Origin: Elusimicrobiota bacterium
GTDB taxonomy: Bacteria; CG03; SLGR01
Length of the DNA: 64,000 bases
Assembly (NCBI GenBank): GCA_003553445.1
Contig: PWEK01000061.1
Location: forward strand, 1 to 64,000
Direction of reading: 5' to 3'
The notes below the pieces were generated by a model. The model saw only the letters and a list, made by a program, of their open reading frames with translations, ran no database searches and was not told the origin of the DNA. The stretch's first letter is position 1, and each line of letters opens with the position of its first letter. Below, piece after piece: positions 29,499 to 40,101 of this stretch. The position numbers and the translations under genes were made by a program.

Positions 29499-30453
29499 CT
29501 CTTTTTATTCTTATAAATCCGCTGAACCCGGTAATTTCAATATTCCCGCGGGTTTTTATCAGCTTATCCAATAAAAGATTAAAACCAAGACTGTCCGAAG
29601 GAATATGCCCGGCAATTATAATGTTTATATTCTCTTTCTGAGCTTTTTTGTAATGCTTTTCGCTCATATGCATAGCAATAACCGTAGAAATCCCGCTGGA
29701 TACCAATTTTTCAAGTAAAACCGCATCATTTTCAGTTCCTCCGGTCATATCTACATAAACCTTTCCGCACCTGTTTTCAGGATTTCCGGCCAATATTTTC
29801 GGTGGAACCCCGTTTTTAGCGCCCTGTTCATACTCGGGAATCCCCATCAGAAAATCAACCGCATTTTTCAGGCGCAGGGGTTTTTCCTTGTCGAAACCCC
29901 TTTTAAGATAATCCGCCACCTGATTATCTGCAGGAGTATGAATGCTTAATGCCGGAATATTCAGAATTCTGGCGGCATCCTGGGCCTTGAAATGATTAAC
30001 AGCCGACACCTTTCTTGAAACCTCCCCCTTTCTCGAGCGCGTTATGTTATCAGCCGCAGCAACTGCAACGCCCGCATCTTCAAGCGCATCCGCCTGCAAG
30101 TCCATTACATCATAAAAATTTGAATATGCTCTTCCAAATGGATGATGGCTTATAACTACAGGCCTGCTGTCTTTTTTCCCGCTAACCCTGTCAACTAAAA
30201 GCAGTTCCGATGTATCCACATCTATCCCTACCCAGGCATGGTTTACCTCTTCATCAGATTTTCCATGTATAATCCTGGTGTCAGAATACGGATTGCTCAG
30301 TGATTCGGTGTCAAAAACTCTTTTTTCCACCCCTTTTAATTTTTCATATTCGGTTTTGCGACCCTCAAGCTGCCTTTTAATTTCTTCAATTTCCCTGGGG
30401 TCTTTCCGCATTCCCTGCTCTATTGCAAACTCTAAAATATCCTTCAGCTTCAT
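29491..30453 (-). CDS. NIF3-like protein (divergent, ~100-aa N-terminal extension)
   Basis: VISHHPFGRAY, LNIPALSIHTPADN, YKKAQKENINIIIAGHIPSDSLG metal-ligand pattern. Confidence 0.7.
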   Translation of the reverse strand: MKLKDILEFAIEQGMRKDPREIEEIKRQLEGRKTEYEKLKGVEKRVFDTESLSNPYSDTRIIHGKSDEEVNHAWVGIDVDTSELLLVDRVSGKKDSRPVVISHHPFGRAYSNFYDVMDLQADALEDAGVAVAAADNITRSRKGEVSRKVSAVNHFKAQDAARILNIPALSIHTPADNQVADYLKRGFDKEKPLRLKNAVDFLMGIPEYEQGAKNGVPPKILAGNPENRCGKVYVDMTGGTENDAVLLEKLVSSGISTVIAMHMSEKHYKKAQKENINIIIAGHIPSDSLGFNLLLDKLIKTRGNIEITGFSGFIRIKRDG

Positions 30454-30505
30454 TTTCTATCTCCTGCGGTCATGCCGCCAGACTATTATTTTTCCAGAGA
30501 ATCTC

Positions 30506-30748
30506 TTATCCCTGTCTTTTTTTTGTTTTTAATCTTTTATGCTTTATATTCTCTTTATGACGATCCTTTATCTTTCTTCTTTTTTCCCTTGACTTTTCTA
30601 TATTTCTGTTCTCACTTGGAGAAATATAGAATCTTCTCTTTTTCAACTCATTCTTTATGCCTGCCTTGTTGCAGGCTCTCCTGAATCTCTTTAACAATGA
30701 ATTTACAGATTCACTATCCCTCTTTCTCACTACTGGACCTTTTCCCAT
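30506..30748 (-). CDS. rpsU: 30S ribosomal protein S21 (start trimmed to MGKGPVV)
   Basis: S21-like VVRKRDSESVNSLLKRFRRACNKAGIKNELKKRRFYISPSENR with basic C-terminus. Confidence 0.88.
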   Translation of the reverse strand: MGKGPVVRKRDSESVNSLLKRFRRACNKAGIKNELKKRRFYISPSENRNIEKSREKRRKIKDRHKENIKHKRLKTKKRQG

Positions 30749-30791
30749 TATATACTCACCTATCCTTTCTTTTCTGTTATAGGTTTCCATT

Positions 30792-31148
30792 CTACCCCGG
30801 AGGCCACTGCATTTTCCTGCCTCCCAGCAGATGAAAATGAAGATGTCCAACCTCCTGACCTCCATCACTACCACAATTTATTACAACCCGGTATCCTGTC
30901 TTTTCTATGTCTTTTTCCAGGGCCATTTTCTTTACAACACTAAAACACTCCGCCGCAATCTCTTTCGGGGCCTCATTCATGTCTCTGTAATGTTTTTTAG
31001 GAACAACCAGAACATGCACATCCGCCTGTGGGTTTACATCATTAAATGCAACTGCCTGGTCTCCGGAGTACAGCATCTCCGTATTCATTTCTCCGGCTGC
31101 TATTTTGCAGAATAAACAATTCTCTTTTTCTGATTTTTCATCATTCAT
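30792..31148 (-). CDS. hinT: HIT family protein (HinT-like)
   Basis: CLFCKIAAGEM and HLHFHLLGGR HIT triad. Confidence 0.93.
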   Translation of the reverse strand: MNDEKSEKENCLFCKIAAGEMNTEMLYSGDQAVAFNDVNPQADVHVLVVPKKHYRDMNEAPKEIAAECFSVVKKMALEKDIEKTGYRVVINCGSDGGQEVGHLHFHLLGGRKMQWPPG

Positions 31149-31229
31149 ATTTTAAATATCCTCAATTTTTTCTGAAGCGGATTATATTACTTTCATCACC
31201 GGTTTTTCTATTTTATTAATAATTGATTT

Positions 31230-32408
31230 TTATTCAAGGTATCCGGTAAGGCATTTATCGGTAAAACCGCTTATCCTCACATCCGCATGTTTTCCATAAA
31301 AAGAAGGACTGCCCTTTATCTTTACCGGAAGGGATTCTCTAGTATATCCGGATTTTCCATTCTCAAGAATCACCTCCGCTTTTTTTCCTACCCACTCCCT
31401 GAAATTCTTTAACCTTTCTTCATGGGCGGCCTCCTGAATTCTTCTGACTCGATAGTTCTTTATATTTTGCATGACCCTTCCACCCATTTTATAAGCAGGT
31501 GTATTATTCCTAGGAGAAAAGGGGAAGACGTGGACCTTTACGGGAGATACATCTTTAATAAAACCTATTGTCTTATTAAAATCCTCGCAAGTCTCCCCCG
31601 GAAAACCCGCTATTAAATCAAAAGAAAAAACCGCATTTTCCACATTAATCTTTATATCATCTATTATACGCCTTATCATCACTATGCTGTAGTTGCGGTT
31701 CATCCTCTTTAAGACACTGTCGGATGCGCTCTGTATTGGAAAATGAAAATGAGGGCAGAACCTGTCATCCTCTTCTAAAAGCTCTATTATATTTTTTCTA
31801 AGACAAAGGGGATGTATAGAGCTGAAACGCCACCGTAAGTCCCCTTTTAATCTGACCATTTTTTTAACAAGCTCATCTAAATATCCATATTCCTTGAAGT
31901 TTGTAGCGCATAAAACTATTTCAGGATGTTTTTGAGATACCTTCTTGATCTCTTTAATTACAGTTTCCGGCTTTTTTTTAAAAAACGGCCTTTTTAATTT
32001 CCATATAGAGCAATAGGAACAACCGCCCGAGCATCCTTGCTGAACCTTGATAAAGGCCCTTGTATGATCATAAAACTGCCTTATGCACCTGGAGGGATTG
32101 TCCAGCCAGAGAAAGCTCTTAGCCGTCTCCGCCCCGGACTTATGGTACACAGAAGAACTTTTTCTTACAGAACATCCCGTTGCCATTATTTCCTTATTGG
32201 GAAACTCTCTTTTTGTCCGACGAATATATTTTAATGCTTTCTTATCCGCTTTTTTGGTTACCGAACAAGTATTTACCAGAACTATATCAGCATCCGGCAA
32301 ACCTGAAAACACATGCCCCATGGATTGAAGAGCTTCGCGAATCAGTCTGGAATCATACTGATTAACCTTACATCCAAAATCTTTAATATGAAATTTTGTT
32401 CTTTCCAT
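31230..32408 (-). CDS. mtaB: tRNA t6A methylthiotransferase MtaB
   Basis: DFGCKVNQYDS, NTCSVTKKADKKA, radical-SAM GCSGGCSYCSI. Confidence 0.92.
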   Translation of the reverse strand: MERTKFHIKDFGCKVNQYDSRLIREALQSMGHVFSGLPDADIVLVNTCSVTKKADKKALKYIRRTKREFPNKEIMATGCSVRKSSSVYHKSGAETAKSFLWLDNPSRCIRQFYDHTRAFIKVQQGCSGGCSYCSIWKLKRPFFKKKPETVIKEIKKVSQKHPEIVLCATNFKEYGYLDELVKKMVRLKGDLRWRFSSIHPLCLRKNIIELLEEDDRFCPHFHFPIQSASDSVLKRMNRNYSIVMIRRIIDDIKINVENAVFSFDLIAGFPGETCEDFNKTIGFIKDVSPVKVHVFPFSPRNNTPAYKMGGRVMQNIKNYRVRRIQEAAHEERLKNFREWVGKKAEVILENGKSGYTRESLPVKIKGSPSFYGKHADVRISGFTDKCLTGYLE

Positions 32409-33125
32409 TTACTTTAAAAGAGCAACTGAGCTTGCGGCTATACATGCAGTTTCCACATCCATCACAAGACTTCCTAGAGTACGGCGTTTTAATCCCGCTC
32501 TGTCAGCTTTTTCAACCTCATCAGGATTTAACCCTCCCTCGGGGCCTATAAAAAGAGCTGCGGGACTCTTTACTTCTTCATGCTTCAAGCATTTTTTATT
32601 CTTTTCATTTTCCCAGAATATTATTCCTGTTTCATAGGAGCTTTCACTGTAGTGCTTTAGCGCCTCATCAAAACTCATTATATCGCTGACTACGGGAATT
32701 TCAGCCCGGCCGGATATTTCCGCCGCATGAGAAGCCTTTTTCATGCTTCTTCTGAAAAATTTACTTTTTGACCTGATGGGAATTTTTTCAGTACGCTCAG
32801 TTACAATTGGAACAAACCGGGAAACCCCTACCTGAGTGCATCTAAAAACCACCTCTTCAAACTTGTTCCTTTTCGGAACTGAAACAAATAATGTTAAATC
32901 CTTAGATGGTTTCGGAGGAGTGGGGTTTTCTTTAGTTATTTCAATCTTATGCTCATTATCCTTTATAAAAACAACCCTTGCTGTAAATTCTTTTGCATCC
33001 GCATCCCCCACGGTTATCATGTCGCCTTTTTTTACCTTAAGAACCTTCAGGTGATGACTGTTATCACTGTCAATTTTGCAAACCTTACCCTTGTAAAGCG
33101 AATCCCTCAAAAATATTTTTTTCAT
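32409..33125 (-). CDS. rsmE: 16S rRNA (uracil1498-N3)-methyltransferase
   Basis: [34 protein letters not shown] motifs. Confidence 0.93.
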   Translation of the reverse strand: MKKIFLRDSLYKGKVCKIDSDNSHHLKVLKVKKGDMITVGDADAKEFTARVVFIKDNEHKIEITKENPTPPKPSKDLTLFVSVPKRNKFEEVVFRCTQVGVSRFVPIVTERTEKIPIRSKSKFFRRSMKKASHAAEISGRAEIPVVSDIMSFDEALKHYSESSYETGIIFWENEKNKKCLKHEEVKSPAALFIGPEGGLNPDEVEKADRAGLKRRTLGSLVMDVETACIAASSVALLK

Positions 33126-34225
33126 TCAAACAGTTTATTCCACCAGGACGAATTATGGTTGTCGCTGTCTTTGGTAAGCTCAGCATATTTTTTCAATGCC
33201 TCTTTCTGCTGTTTATTAAGCTTTTTGGGGGTTATCAATTTCACTTCAACAAAAAGGTCACCCTTGCCGTAGCTGTTTATGTTGGGCATCCCCTCCCCTT
33301 TCAGCCGTAACTTTGTGCCGGACTGTATGCCTGAAGGCACTTTTACTGTTTTTGTTCCATTTAAAGTTTTTATCTTCTTTGATGTGCCTAAAACCGCCTC
33401 AGGGAAAGAAACCGGAACCCTTGTATAAAGATTGTTCCCATCTCTTCTTATTGATTCATGCGGCTTTACCTTTATCTCCACAAAAATATCCCCTCGCGGG
33501 CCATTGTATCTTCCGGCATTTCCCTGCCCTCTCAACCTGAGGGTTGAACCGTCATGAACACCTGGAGGGATTTTAACTGAAATGGAATCTTTGTTTGCCT
33601 GAAGGCCTGTGCCCCTGCAATCTGAGCACGGGTTGGTATTAGCCTGGCCTTTTCCCCCGCACCGGGGACAGCTCTGGCTTATTTTAAAGAAACCGCCTCC
33701 TCTGGATACAGCCCCGGTTCCCTTGCATGTGGAACAGGTGGTGAAATCACCGCCCCTACCTCCGCAGGCCTCACAGGGATCCTGCCTTAAAACCTTTAGC
33801 TTTACCTTTTTTCCCTCTGCAGCCTCCTGAAGGGTTATTTCAGCCTTCAGCTTTAAAGAACTTCCTCTATATACCTTTTCCCTGGTTTTTGCGCCGGAGC
33901 GTCCTGATGCCCCTCCAAAAAACTGATCAAAAATATCCGAAAAATCACTGAACCCGCCGGCTTCAAACCCGCCGAATCCGCCAGCCCCGGCGCCGGAGCC
34001 CATATCAGCGCCCTGTTTTCCAAAGCGGTCATAATTTTTTCTCTTGCCCTCATCGCTGAGAACTTCATATGCCTCGTTTATTTCCTTGAACTTCTCCTGG
34101 GCTTCTTTATCTCCCTTTGTTCTATCAGGATGATACTTTAATGCCAGTTTCCGGTATGCCTTGCGTATTTCTTCCTGCGATGCATCCTTGCCGACGCCCA
34201 GAATTTCATAATAATCTTGAGACAA
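33122..34225 (-). CDS. dnaJ: Chaperone DnaJ
   Basis: J domain HPD ([13 protein letters not shown]), G/F region, four CxxCxGxG-type zinc repeats. Confidence 0.97.
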   Translation of the reverse strand: MSQDYYEILGVGKDASQEEIRKAYRKLALKYHPDRTKGDKEAQEKFKEINEAYEVLSDEGKRKNYDRFGKQGADMGSGAGAGGFGGFEAGGFSDFSDIFDQFFGGASGRSGAKTREKVYRGSSLKLKAEITLQEAAEGKKVKLKVLRQDPCEACGGRGGDFTTCSTCKGTGAVSRGGGFFKISQSCPRCGGKGQANTNPCSDCRGTGLQANKDSISVKIPPGVHDGSTLRLRGQGNAGRYNGPRGDIFVEIKVKPHESIRRDGNNLYTRVPVSFPEAVLGTSKKIKTLNGTKTVKVPSGIQSGTKLRLKGEGMPNINSYGKGDLFVEVKLITPKKLNKQQKEALKKYAELTKDSDNHNSSWWNKLFE

Positions 34226-34230
34226 TTAAA

Positions 34231-36171
34231 TTACTCTTTCTTTTCTTCGTCTTCAACTTCGTATTCCGCATCAACAACATCTTCATCATCCTGCTGCTGG
34301 TTCTGCTGCTGAGAATCTGCATCCTGCTTTTGAGACTGTTCTCCGGCTTCCTGCTGTTGGGACTGCTGGTAAATATACTGTGCCAATTTCTGTGACTTTT
34401 CAGTAAGTTCGCTGGCGGCCTTTTCAAGTTCAGACTTGTCCTGTGACTCCAGTTTTCCCTTGGATTCCGACAGAGCAGACTCTATTTCATCTTTTATTTT
34501 CTTGTCAACCTTATCTCCGTGCTCTTTCAATGATTTTTCAACAGAATATATTGTTGACTCGAGCTTGTTCCTTGATTCAATGAGCTCCTTTTTCTCCATA
34601 TCCTCCTGCTCATGCTCCTTGGCTTCTTTTATCAGCTCCTCAACCTCTTCTTCAGAAAGACCGCTTGAAGCTTTTATCGTTATGGACTGTTCTTTGCCTG
34701 TACCCTTGTCCTTTGCAGATACATGTATTATGCCGTCGGCATCTATATCAAAAGTAACATCAATCTGCGGAACTCCCCTCGGCGCAGGCGGAATCCCCGT
34801 CAGTTCAAACTGCCCCAGCGATTTATTATCCTTTGCCATCTTCCTTTCCCCCTGAAGCACGTGCACAGTAACCGCCGGCTGATTATCAGCTGCCGTACTG
34901 AATGTTTTCGTCTTTTTAGTTGGTATGGTGGTATTTCTCTCAATAAGAGGGGTCATCACCCCTCCCAGTGTTTCTATTCCGAGAGTAAGGGGCGTTACAT
35001 CAAGCAGAAGAACATCCTTTACTTCACCTCCCAGCACACCGGCCTGTATAGCCGCCCCGGAAGCCACAACCTCATCAGGGTTAATTCCCTTGTGGGGTTC
35101 CCTTCCGAATAGTTCCTTCACTTTTTTCTGAACAAGCGGCATTCTAGTCATTCCGCCAACAAGGACAACTTCGTTTATGTCTGATGAAGATAAACCTGCA
35201 TCGCTTAAGGCTTTCTTACATGGCCCAACTGTTTTATCTACAAGATCGCCGACCAGAGACTCAAGCTTAGCCCTTGAAAGAGTCATGCTGAGATGTTTCG
35301 GCCCTGTTTGATCCGCGGTAATATAAGGAAGATTAATTTCCGTCTTGTTTGTGGTTGACAGTTCGCATTTAGCTTTTTCAGCTGCCTCCTTCAGGCGCTG
35401 CATTGCCTGATTGTCTCCGGCTAAATCAACTCCCTCCTGTTTTTTGTATTCCTCATAAATCCAGTTTATTATTCTCTGGTCAAAATCATCCCCGCCCAGA
35501 TGAGTATCCCCGTTTGTGGATTTAACTTCTATTATGTTTGATTCCTCTTCCTTCTCTCCTTTTAAAATTGATATATCAAAAGTTCCGCCGCCAAGGTCAA
35601 ATACGGCTATTGTTATATTCTTCTTCTTCTGCAGGCCGTAAGCCAGTGCAGCAGCTGTAGGCTCGTTAATTATCCTCTTGACCTCAAGCCCCGCAATTTT
35701 TCCGGCCTCTTTTGTAGCCTTTCGCTGAGAATCATTAAAATAAGCGGGGACAGTTATTACAGCTTCTGTGATTTTTGAACCTGTATATTCCTCTGCATCC
35801 CTTCTCATTTTCTGCAGAATTTTCGCCGATATTTCAGGCGGGGAATATTCCCTTCCCTTTATCTTTATGCGCACATCCCCGTTCGGAGCTGAACTGAGCT
35901 CATAAGGAACGTGTTTTTTATCCTCTGCTATAGCCGAAGTGTTTAATTTTCTCCCCATGAACCTCTTAACGGAAAAGACCGTATTTTTTGAATTTGTTAT
36001 GGCCTGTCTTTTGGCAACCTGTCCCACAAGCTCTTCCCCGTCTTTTGTGAACGCTACTACAGATGGGGTCGTTCTGTTGCCCTCGGCATTTGATATAATC
36101 TCGGGTTTCCCCGCTTCTATAACCGCCATACATGAATTTGTTGTTCCTAAATCAATTCCTAATATTGCCAT
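34231..36171 (-). CDS. dnaK: Chaperone DnaK (Hsp70) with Q-rich C-terminal tail
   Basis: [39 protein letters not shown]; tail [41 protein letters not shown]. Confidence 0.98.
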   Translation of the reverse strand: MAILGIDLGTTNSCMAVIEAGKPEIISNAEGNRTTPSVVAFTKDGEELVGQVAKRQAITNSKNTVFSVKRFMGRKLNTSAIAEDKKHVPYELSSAPNGDVRIKIKGREYSPPEISAKILQKMRRDAEEYTGSKITEAVITVPAYFNDSQRKATKEAGKIAGLEVKRIINEPTAAALAYGLQKKKNITIAVFDLGGGTFDISILKGEKEEESNIIEVKSTNGDTHLGGDDFDQRIINWIYEEYKKQEGVDLAGDNQAMQRLKEAAEKAKCELSTTNKTEINLPYITADQTGPKHLSMTLSRAKLESLVGDLVDKTVGPCKKALSDAGLSSSDINEVVLVGGMTRMPLVQKKVKELFGREPHKGINPDEVVASGAAIQAGVLGGEVKDVLLLDVTPLTLGIETLGGVMTPLIERNTTIPTKKTKTFSTAADNQPAVTVHVLQGERKMAKDNKSLGQFELTGIPPAPRGVPQIDVTFDIDADGIIHVSAKDKGTGKEQSITIKASSGLSEEEVEELIKEAKEHEQEDMEKKELIESRNKLESTIYSVEKSLKEHGDKVDKKIKDEIESALSESKGKLESQDKSELEKAASELTEKSQKLAQYIYQQSQQQEAGEQSQKQDADSQQQNQQQDDEDVVDAEYEVEDEEKKE

Positions 36172-36192
36172 AATCTATTACCTCCTGTTTAC

Positions 36193-36693
36193 TTATTCTT
36201 CTTCCTTTGGTTTACTGACAACAACCATTGCTGGCCTCAGCACCGCGTTCTTCCAGAGATACCCGGGCTGAAGCACTTCTACCACCTTCTCTTCAGTTTC
36301 ATTATCCCTCTCTACATAATTTACAGCATGATGCAAATTGGGATCAAACCTGCTGTTTAAAGCCTCCATTCTCTCCACCCCTTTTTTCCTTAAAATATTA
36401 AAAAACTCCTTGTTTACTAAATTAATGCCTTCCTTATCCAGCTTTTCTTCGGAAAGAGCTCTTTCGAAATTATCTAAAACCACAAGGAGATCCTTTGCAA
36501 TTGTTTTTTTTCCTTCTTCGTAGTTCCCGGATGAAACCTTCTCCATCCTTTTCCTGTAGTTTTCATAATCGGCTTTTAATCTTCTGAGCTGATTTAAATA
36601 AAGTTCAGCCTCCTGCTTGCTTTTATCAAGCGCCTGCCGAAGTTCTTCAACTTCTTTTGAATCTTTATTTTTTTTCTTCTCTTTTTTGCCCAT
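36193..36693 (-). CDS. grpE: Nucleotide exchange factor GrpE (start trimmed to MGKKEKK)
   Basis: DYENYRKRMEKV, LLVVLDNFERAL, RFDPNLHHAVNYVE, LQPGYLWKNAVLRPAMVVVSK. Confidence 0.93.
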   Translation of the reverse strand: MGKKEKKKNKDSKEVEELRQALDKSKQEAELYLNQLRRLKADYENYRKRMEKVSSGNYEEGKKTIAKDLLVVLDNFERALSEEKLDKEGINLVNKEFFNILRKKGVERMEALNSRFDPNLHHAVNYVERDNETEEKVVEVLQPGYLWKNAVLRPAMVVVSKPKEEE

Positions 36694-36779
36694 GGTTTTT
36701 CCTTTTTTCATAAATTTAATGCTTTTTCTATCGTCAATATTTCGGATTTCTTTTTGGTAATTTTATGGAAATAAAGACC

Positions 36780-37892
36780 CTATGTCAAGCCCTTTCCGTA
36801 TATCCTGTATTTCTTATATATTTCTCCCCCCATCATCTTACCTATTTTAATAGTATTTAGATTATCTTCAAGTATCCATGAAAACTCACACTCTCTGAAT
36901 CCTCTCTTTACAGCAGATTCAAGAGAGTTATTATACATCAGTGCGCCCAAACCCCTGTTCTGAAATTTGTTTTTTATTCCCATTGCCATCAGTCTCAAGC
37001 CCTTTATCTTTCTTTTTAAAAGAATAAACTTCAACCATCCAAGCGGCAATAGCTTTCTGCCTATCTTTTTTATTACTTCATTGTAATCAGGAAGGGCCAG
37101 AAGAAACCCGGCAGGCTCTTCCTCAAAGAACCCTATCTGCACAAGATCAGCCATCACCAGGGGCTTCATCTGCCTTGCGATATCTGTCAACTCCGCCTCC
37201 GTCCACGGAACAAAACCCCAGTTTTCACTCCAAGCCTCATTATATATTTCCTTAACGTACCCTATCTCTTTTTCAAACTCTCCCATTTTAACGGGCCTTG
37301 AATACATCCCGGGCTCTTTTTTTTTCAACCTTTTTACTGCCCTTTGAAGTCTTTGAGCCGGACCTTTTGATACATCCATTATTAGCGCCACCAAATCATG
37401 CTGCTTTCTGTAGCCCGCTTCTTCCAGAATATCAAGATAGTAGCGGGGCGTATATGGCATCATAAACTTTGGAGGCGAATCAAAACCATCCAGAAGCACC
37501 CCGCATTCATCATTTGAAGAGGGATTCATCGGACCCACAACACGTTTCATGCCCTTTTTCTTCAACTCTCTTTCACATCTGTGAAGAAGTTTTTCCGGGA
37601 TTTTTTTATCTTCAAAAGATTCAAAGAAACCGAAAAACCCTGTTTTATCGTCCTGGTGTTTGAGATAGTTATAATCTATAATTGCAGCCGCTCTGCCTAT
37701 AGGTTTTTTTCCTTCATATGCCATATAAAGTTCCATCCAGGCATGTGAAAAAAACGGGTTTTTCTCGCTCAACAGGTGTTTTATATCAACGTCAAGCTTA
37801 GGAACCCAGTTTTTATTCCCCTGATATACTTTCTCCGGGAATTTCATAAACCTTTTAAGTTCCCTTCTGCTCTCCACCTTTTTAATTTTCAC
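36780..37892 (-). CDS. GNAT-fold acyltransferase-like protein (candidate N-acyltransferase of the lipid operon)
   Basis: Start overlaps the stop of the upstream SPT-like gene (ATGA-type). Motifs VYQGNKNWVPKLDVDIKHLLSEKNPFF, IGRAAAIIDYN, GFFGFFES, GPMNPSSNDECGVLLDGF, C-terminal FQNRGLGALMYNNSLES. Confidence 0.7.
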   Translation of the reverse strand: MKIKKVESRRELKRFMKFPEKVYQGNKNWVPKLDVDIKHLLSEKNPFFSHAWMELYMAYEGKKPIGRAAAIIDYNYLKHQDDKTGFFGFFESFEDKKIPEKLLHRCERELKKKGMKRVVGPMNPSSNDECGVLLDGFDSPPKFMMPYTPRYYLDILEEAGYRKQHDLVALIMDVSKGPAQRLQRAVKRLKKKEPGMYSRPVKMGEFEKEIGYVKEIYNEAWSENWGFVPWTEAELTDIARQMKPLVMADLVQIGFFEEEPAGFLLALPDYNEVIKKIGRKLLPLGWLKFILLKRKIKGLRLMAMGIKNKFQNRGLGALMYNNSLESAVKRGFRECEFSWILEDNLNTIKIGKMMGGEIYKKYRIYGKGLT

Positions 37893-39160
37893 TTAACTCT
37901 CCATAGTTTTTTCATCCAGTTACGCATTTTTTCCTTCATTGTTTTGGGCCCCTCCCCTGATTTTCCTTTACGGTCCGGTACAACCCCGATCATCTTTCCT
38001 GTCTCCTCAAAAACATCCAGGGCCTGGTCAATATGCCTCTGGCTGAAAGTTGCCATCACGGAAACCCTTATCAGGGCCCTGTTATCGGGCACTGCCGGAG
38101 AAACCACGGGAGTGGTAAAAACCCCCCTGTCAAACAAAATTTTCCACATCTGAAAAGCCTTCATGCTGTCGCCTATTATAAGCGGGATTATGGGGGTTGT
38201 GCTCTCCCCCGTATCATACCCGATTTCCTTAAAACCCCTGCGTAGCTTCTCGGCATTTTCCCATAAACTCCTGAGCCTGCTTTTATCTTTCTCAAGAATA
38301 TTTAAAACAGCCAGAACCGAAGCCACATTAGCCGGCGGCGGCGAAGCGGAAAAAATAAGAGAACGGGCATTGTGTTTTAAATAATGAATAGTTTCTTCAT
38401 CGCCCGCAACAAACCCCCCGATTGAAGCAAAAGATTTGGAAAATGTCCCTACTATCAAATCCACCTCATCTTCAAGGTCAAAATGTTCGGCGGTTCCGCG
38501 ACCGTTCTTTCCCATCACCCCGATACCGTGTGCATCATCAACAAGCAACCTGGCATCATATTTTTTCGCCAGCTTAACAATTGAAGGCAGATCTGCCACA
38601 TCGCCCTCCATGCTGAAAACACCATCCACTATTATAAGCTTCCCCTTATTTTTATCACACGACTTTAATACCTTCTCCAAATCCGACATGTCGTTATGCC
38701 TGAATCTTTTCATCTTTCCGAATGACAATCTGCACCCGTCGATTATTGAAGCATGGTCATACCTGTCGGTTATTATTGTTTCCCCTCTGCCAACCAGGGA
38801 ACTTATAACCCCCAGATTAGTCTGCATCCCGGTTGTAAAAAGCAGCGAGGCCGGTTTTTTCACAAATTCTGCCAGGCGATTTTCCAGCTCCTCATGCATT
38901 TCCAGGGTTCCGTTAAGAAAACGCGACCCCACACAACCGACCCCGTATTTTTCCGTGGCATTAATCGAGGCCTTCTTAACGGCGGGATGCGAGGTTAATC
39001 CAAGGTAATTGTTCGACCCCATCATAATCATTCGTTTTCCCTCAACATTCACCACCGGATCCTGACCGGTTTCAACTTTGTGAAAATACGGATAACATCC
39101 CAAAGCCATAACCTCTTTAGCCGCCCGGAAATCACGGCATTTATCAAACAAATCACTCAT
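37889..39160 (-). CDS. Serine palmitoyltransferase-like alpha-oxoamine synthase (PLP)
   Basis: GSNNYLGLTSHP, GVGCVGSRFLNGTLEMHEELE (SPT-like), DDAHGIGVMG, PLP Lys in DLIVGTFSKSFASIGGF. Start placed at MSDLF after GGAG. Confidence 0.82.
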   Translation of the reverse strand: MSDLFDKCRDFRAAKEVMALGCYPYFHKVETGQDPVVNVEGKRMIMMGSNNYLGLTSHPAVKKASINATEKYGVGCVGSRFLNGTLEMHEELENRLAEFVKKPASLLFTTGMQTNLGVISSLVGRGETIITDRYDHASIIDGCRLSFGKMKRFRHNDMSDLEKVLKSCDKNKGKLIIVDGVFSMEGDVADLPSIVKLAKKYDARLLVDDAHGIGVMGKNGRGTAEHFDLEDEVDLIVGTFSKSFASIGGFVAGDEETIHYLKHNARSLIFSASPPPANVASVLAVLNILEKDKSRLRSLWENAEKLRRGFKEIGYDTGESTTPIIPLIIGDSMKAFQMWKILFDRGVFTTPVVSPAVPDNRALIRVSVMATFSQRHIDQALDVFEETGKMIGVVPDRKGKSGEGPKTMKEKMRNWMKKLWRVK

Positions 39161-39189
39161 CGGTATCTCCTTTTTTCGTTTTTCAGCCT

Positions 39190-40101
39190 TTACAGCCTGC
39201 CTTTTTCTATATACCACTGATAGGTTTGCCTGAAACCATCATTCAGTTTGTATTTCACCTCTATACCGGAGGAAGGCATTACCCAGTCACCGGCAAATAT
39301 TTCTTTAACTTTGTCTTTATTTAGAACAGCCGGTTTTGAAGTCAACATCCCCCAGGCGCTTGCAGCAGTCCCTATCATTTTAACCAATCCACCGGGAATA
39401 TCTAAACACCTTACCTTTTTCCCCACGCTTCCCTGCAGGGCATATGCAACCTCTTCCCAGGTATAGTTCTCCCCGTCAGAAAGAAAAACTCTTTCACCGG
39501 GAGAAACATTAATTATTCCTTTCACACAATCCTCCACATGAATAAAACTCAACTGACCCGCCCCCGCAGGCCTGAGAAAAACCCCAAACCTGTCTGCCAT
39601 CCTAAAGACTGATAAAAAATCCTCATCTCTCGGGCCGTAAACCGCTGCGGGTATAACTATGGAGTTATTCGGAAGGCTCTTGACATAATCTTCTGCCTTT
39701 TTTTTACTTTTACCATAATCTGATACAGCTTCGCCGCCGGAAGGACCCCACGCCGCCTGACTGGAAACATATATAAAATTTTCTACCTGACTGCCGCAGT
39801 TCTTTACCGTCTCAACGAGATTTCTCGTGCCTTCACTGTTTATTCGATATAAATCACTCCCCATCACGGCCCTTACAGCTCCTCCCACGTGATAAATCTT
39901 CTCAACATTGCATACGGCATCTTTAAGAGATTCCGCAGAGCACAAATCGGCACAAACATAATCTGCTGAAATTCCTTTCAGCCATCTTGTATCCGAAGTC
40001 TCTCTAACCATACATACAACATCGTCACCCCGGCCGGTAAGCCGCTCCACAAGATGACTGCCTATAAAACCGTTTGAACCGGTTACCAGAACCCTGCTCA
40101 C
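39190..40101 (-). CDS. NAD-dependent epimerase/dehydratase (extended SDR; candidate 3-ketosphinganine/ceramide reductase-like)
   Basis: VTGSNGFIGSHLVERL, HVGGAVRAV, YVSSQAAWG, YGKSKKKAE (YxxxK). Confidence 0.82.
   Translation of the reverse strand: MSRVLVTGSNGFIGSHLVERLTGRGDDVVCMVRETSDTRWLKGISADYVCADLCSAESLKDAVCNVEKIYHVGGAVRAVMGSDLYRINSEGTRNLVETVKNCGSQVENFIYVSSQAAWGPSGGEAVSDYGKSKKKAEDYVKSLPNNSIVIPAAVYGPRDEDFLSVFRMADRFGVFLRPAGAGQLSFIHVEDCVKGIINVSPGERVFLSDGENYTWEEVAYALQGSVGKKVRCLDIPGGLVKMIGTAASAWGMLTSKPAVLNKDKVKEIFAGDWVMPSSGIEVKYKLNDGFRQTYQWYIEKGRL

Noticed and set aside
30749-30874. 42-aa N-terminal extension of S21
   Set aside because: Overlaps the HIT gene 3' end in another frame; the S21 start MGKGPVV at 30748 is sufficient.
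36712-36779. Possible CIRCE or heat-shock operator upstream of grpE
   Set aside because: No TTAGCACTC/GAGTGCTAA inverted repeat in the interval.
38436-39008. 190-aa plus-strand ORF
   Set aside because: Antisense to the SPT-like gene; no homology signal.
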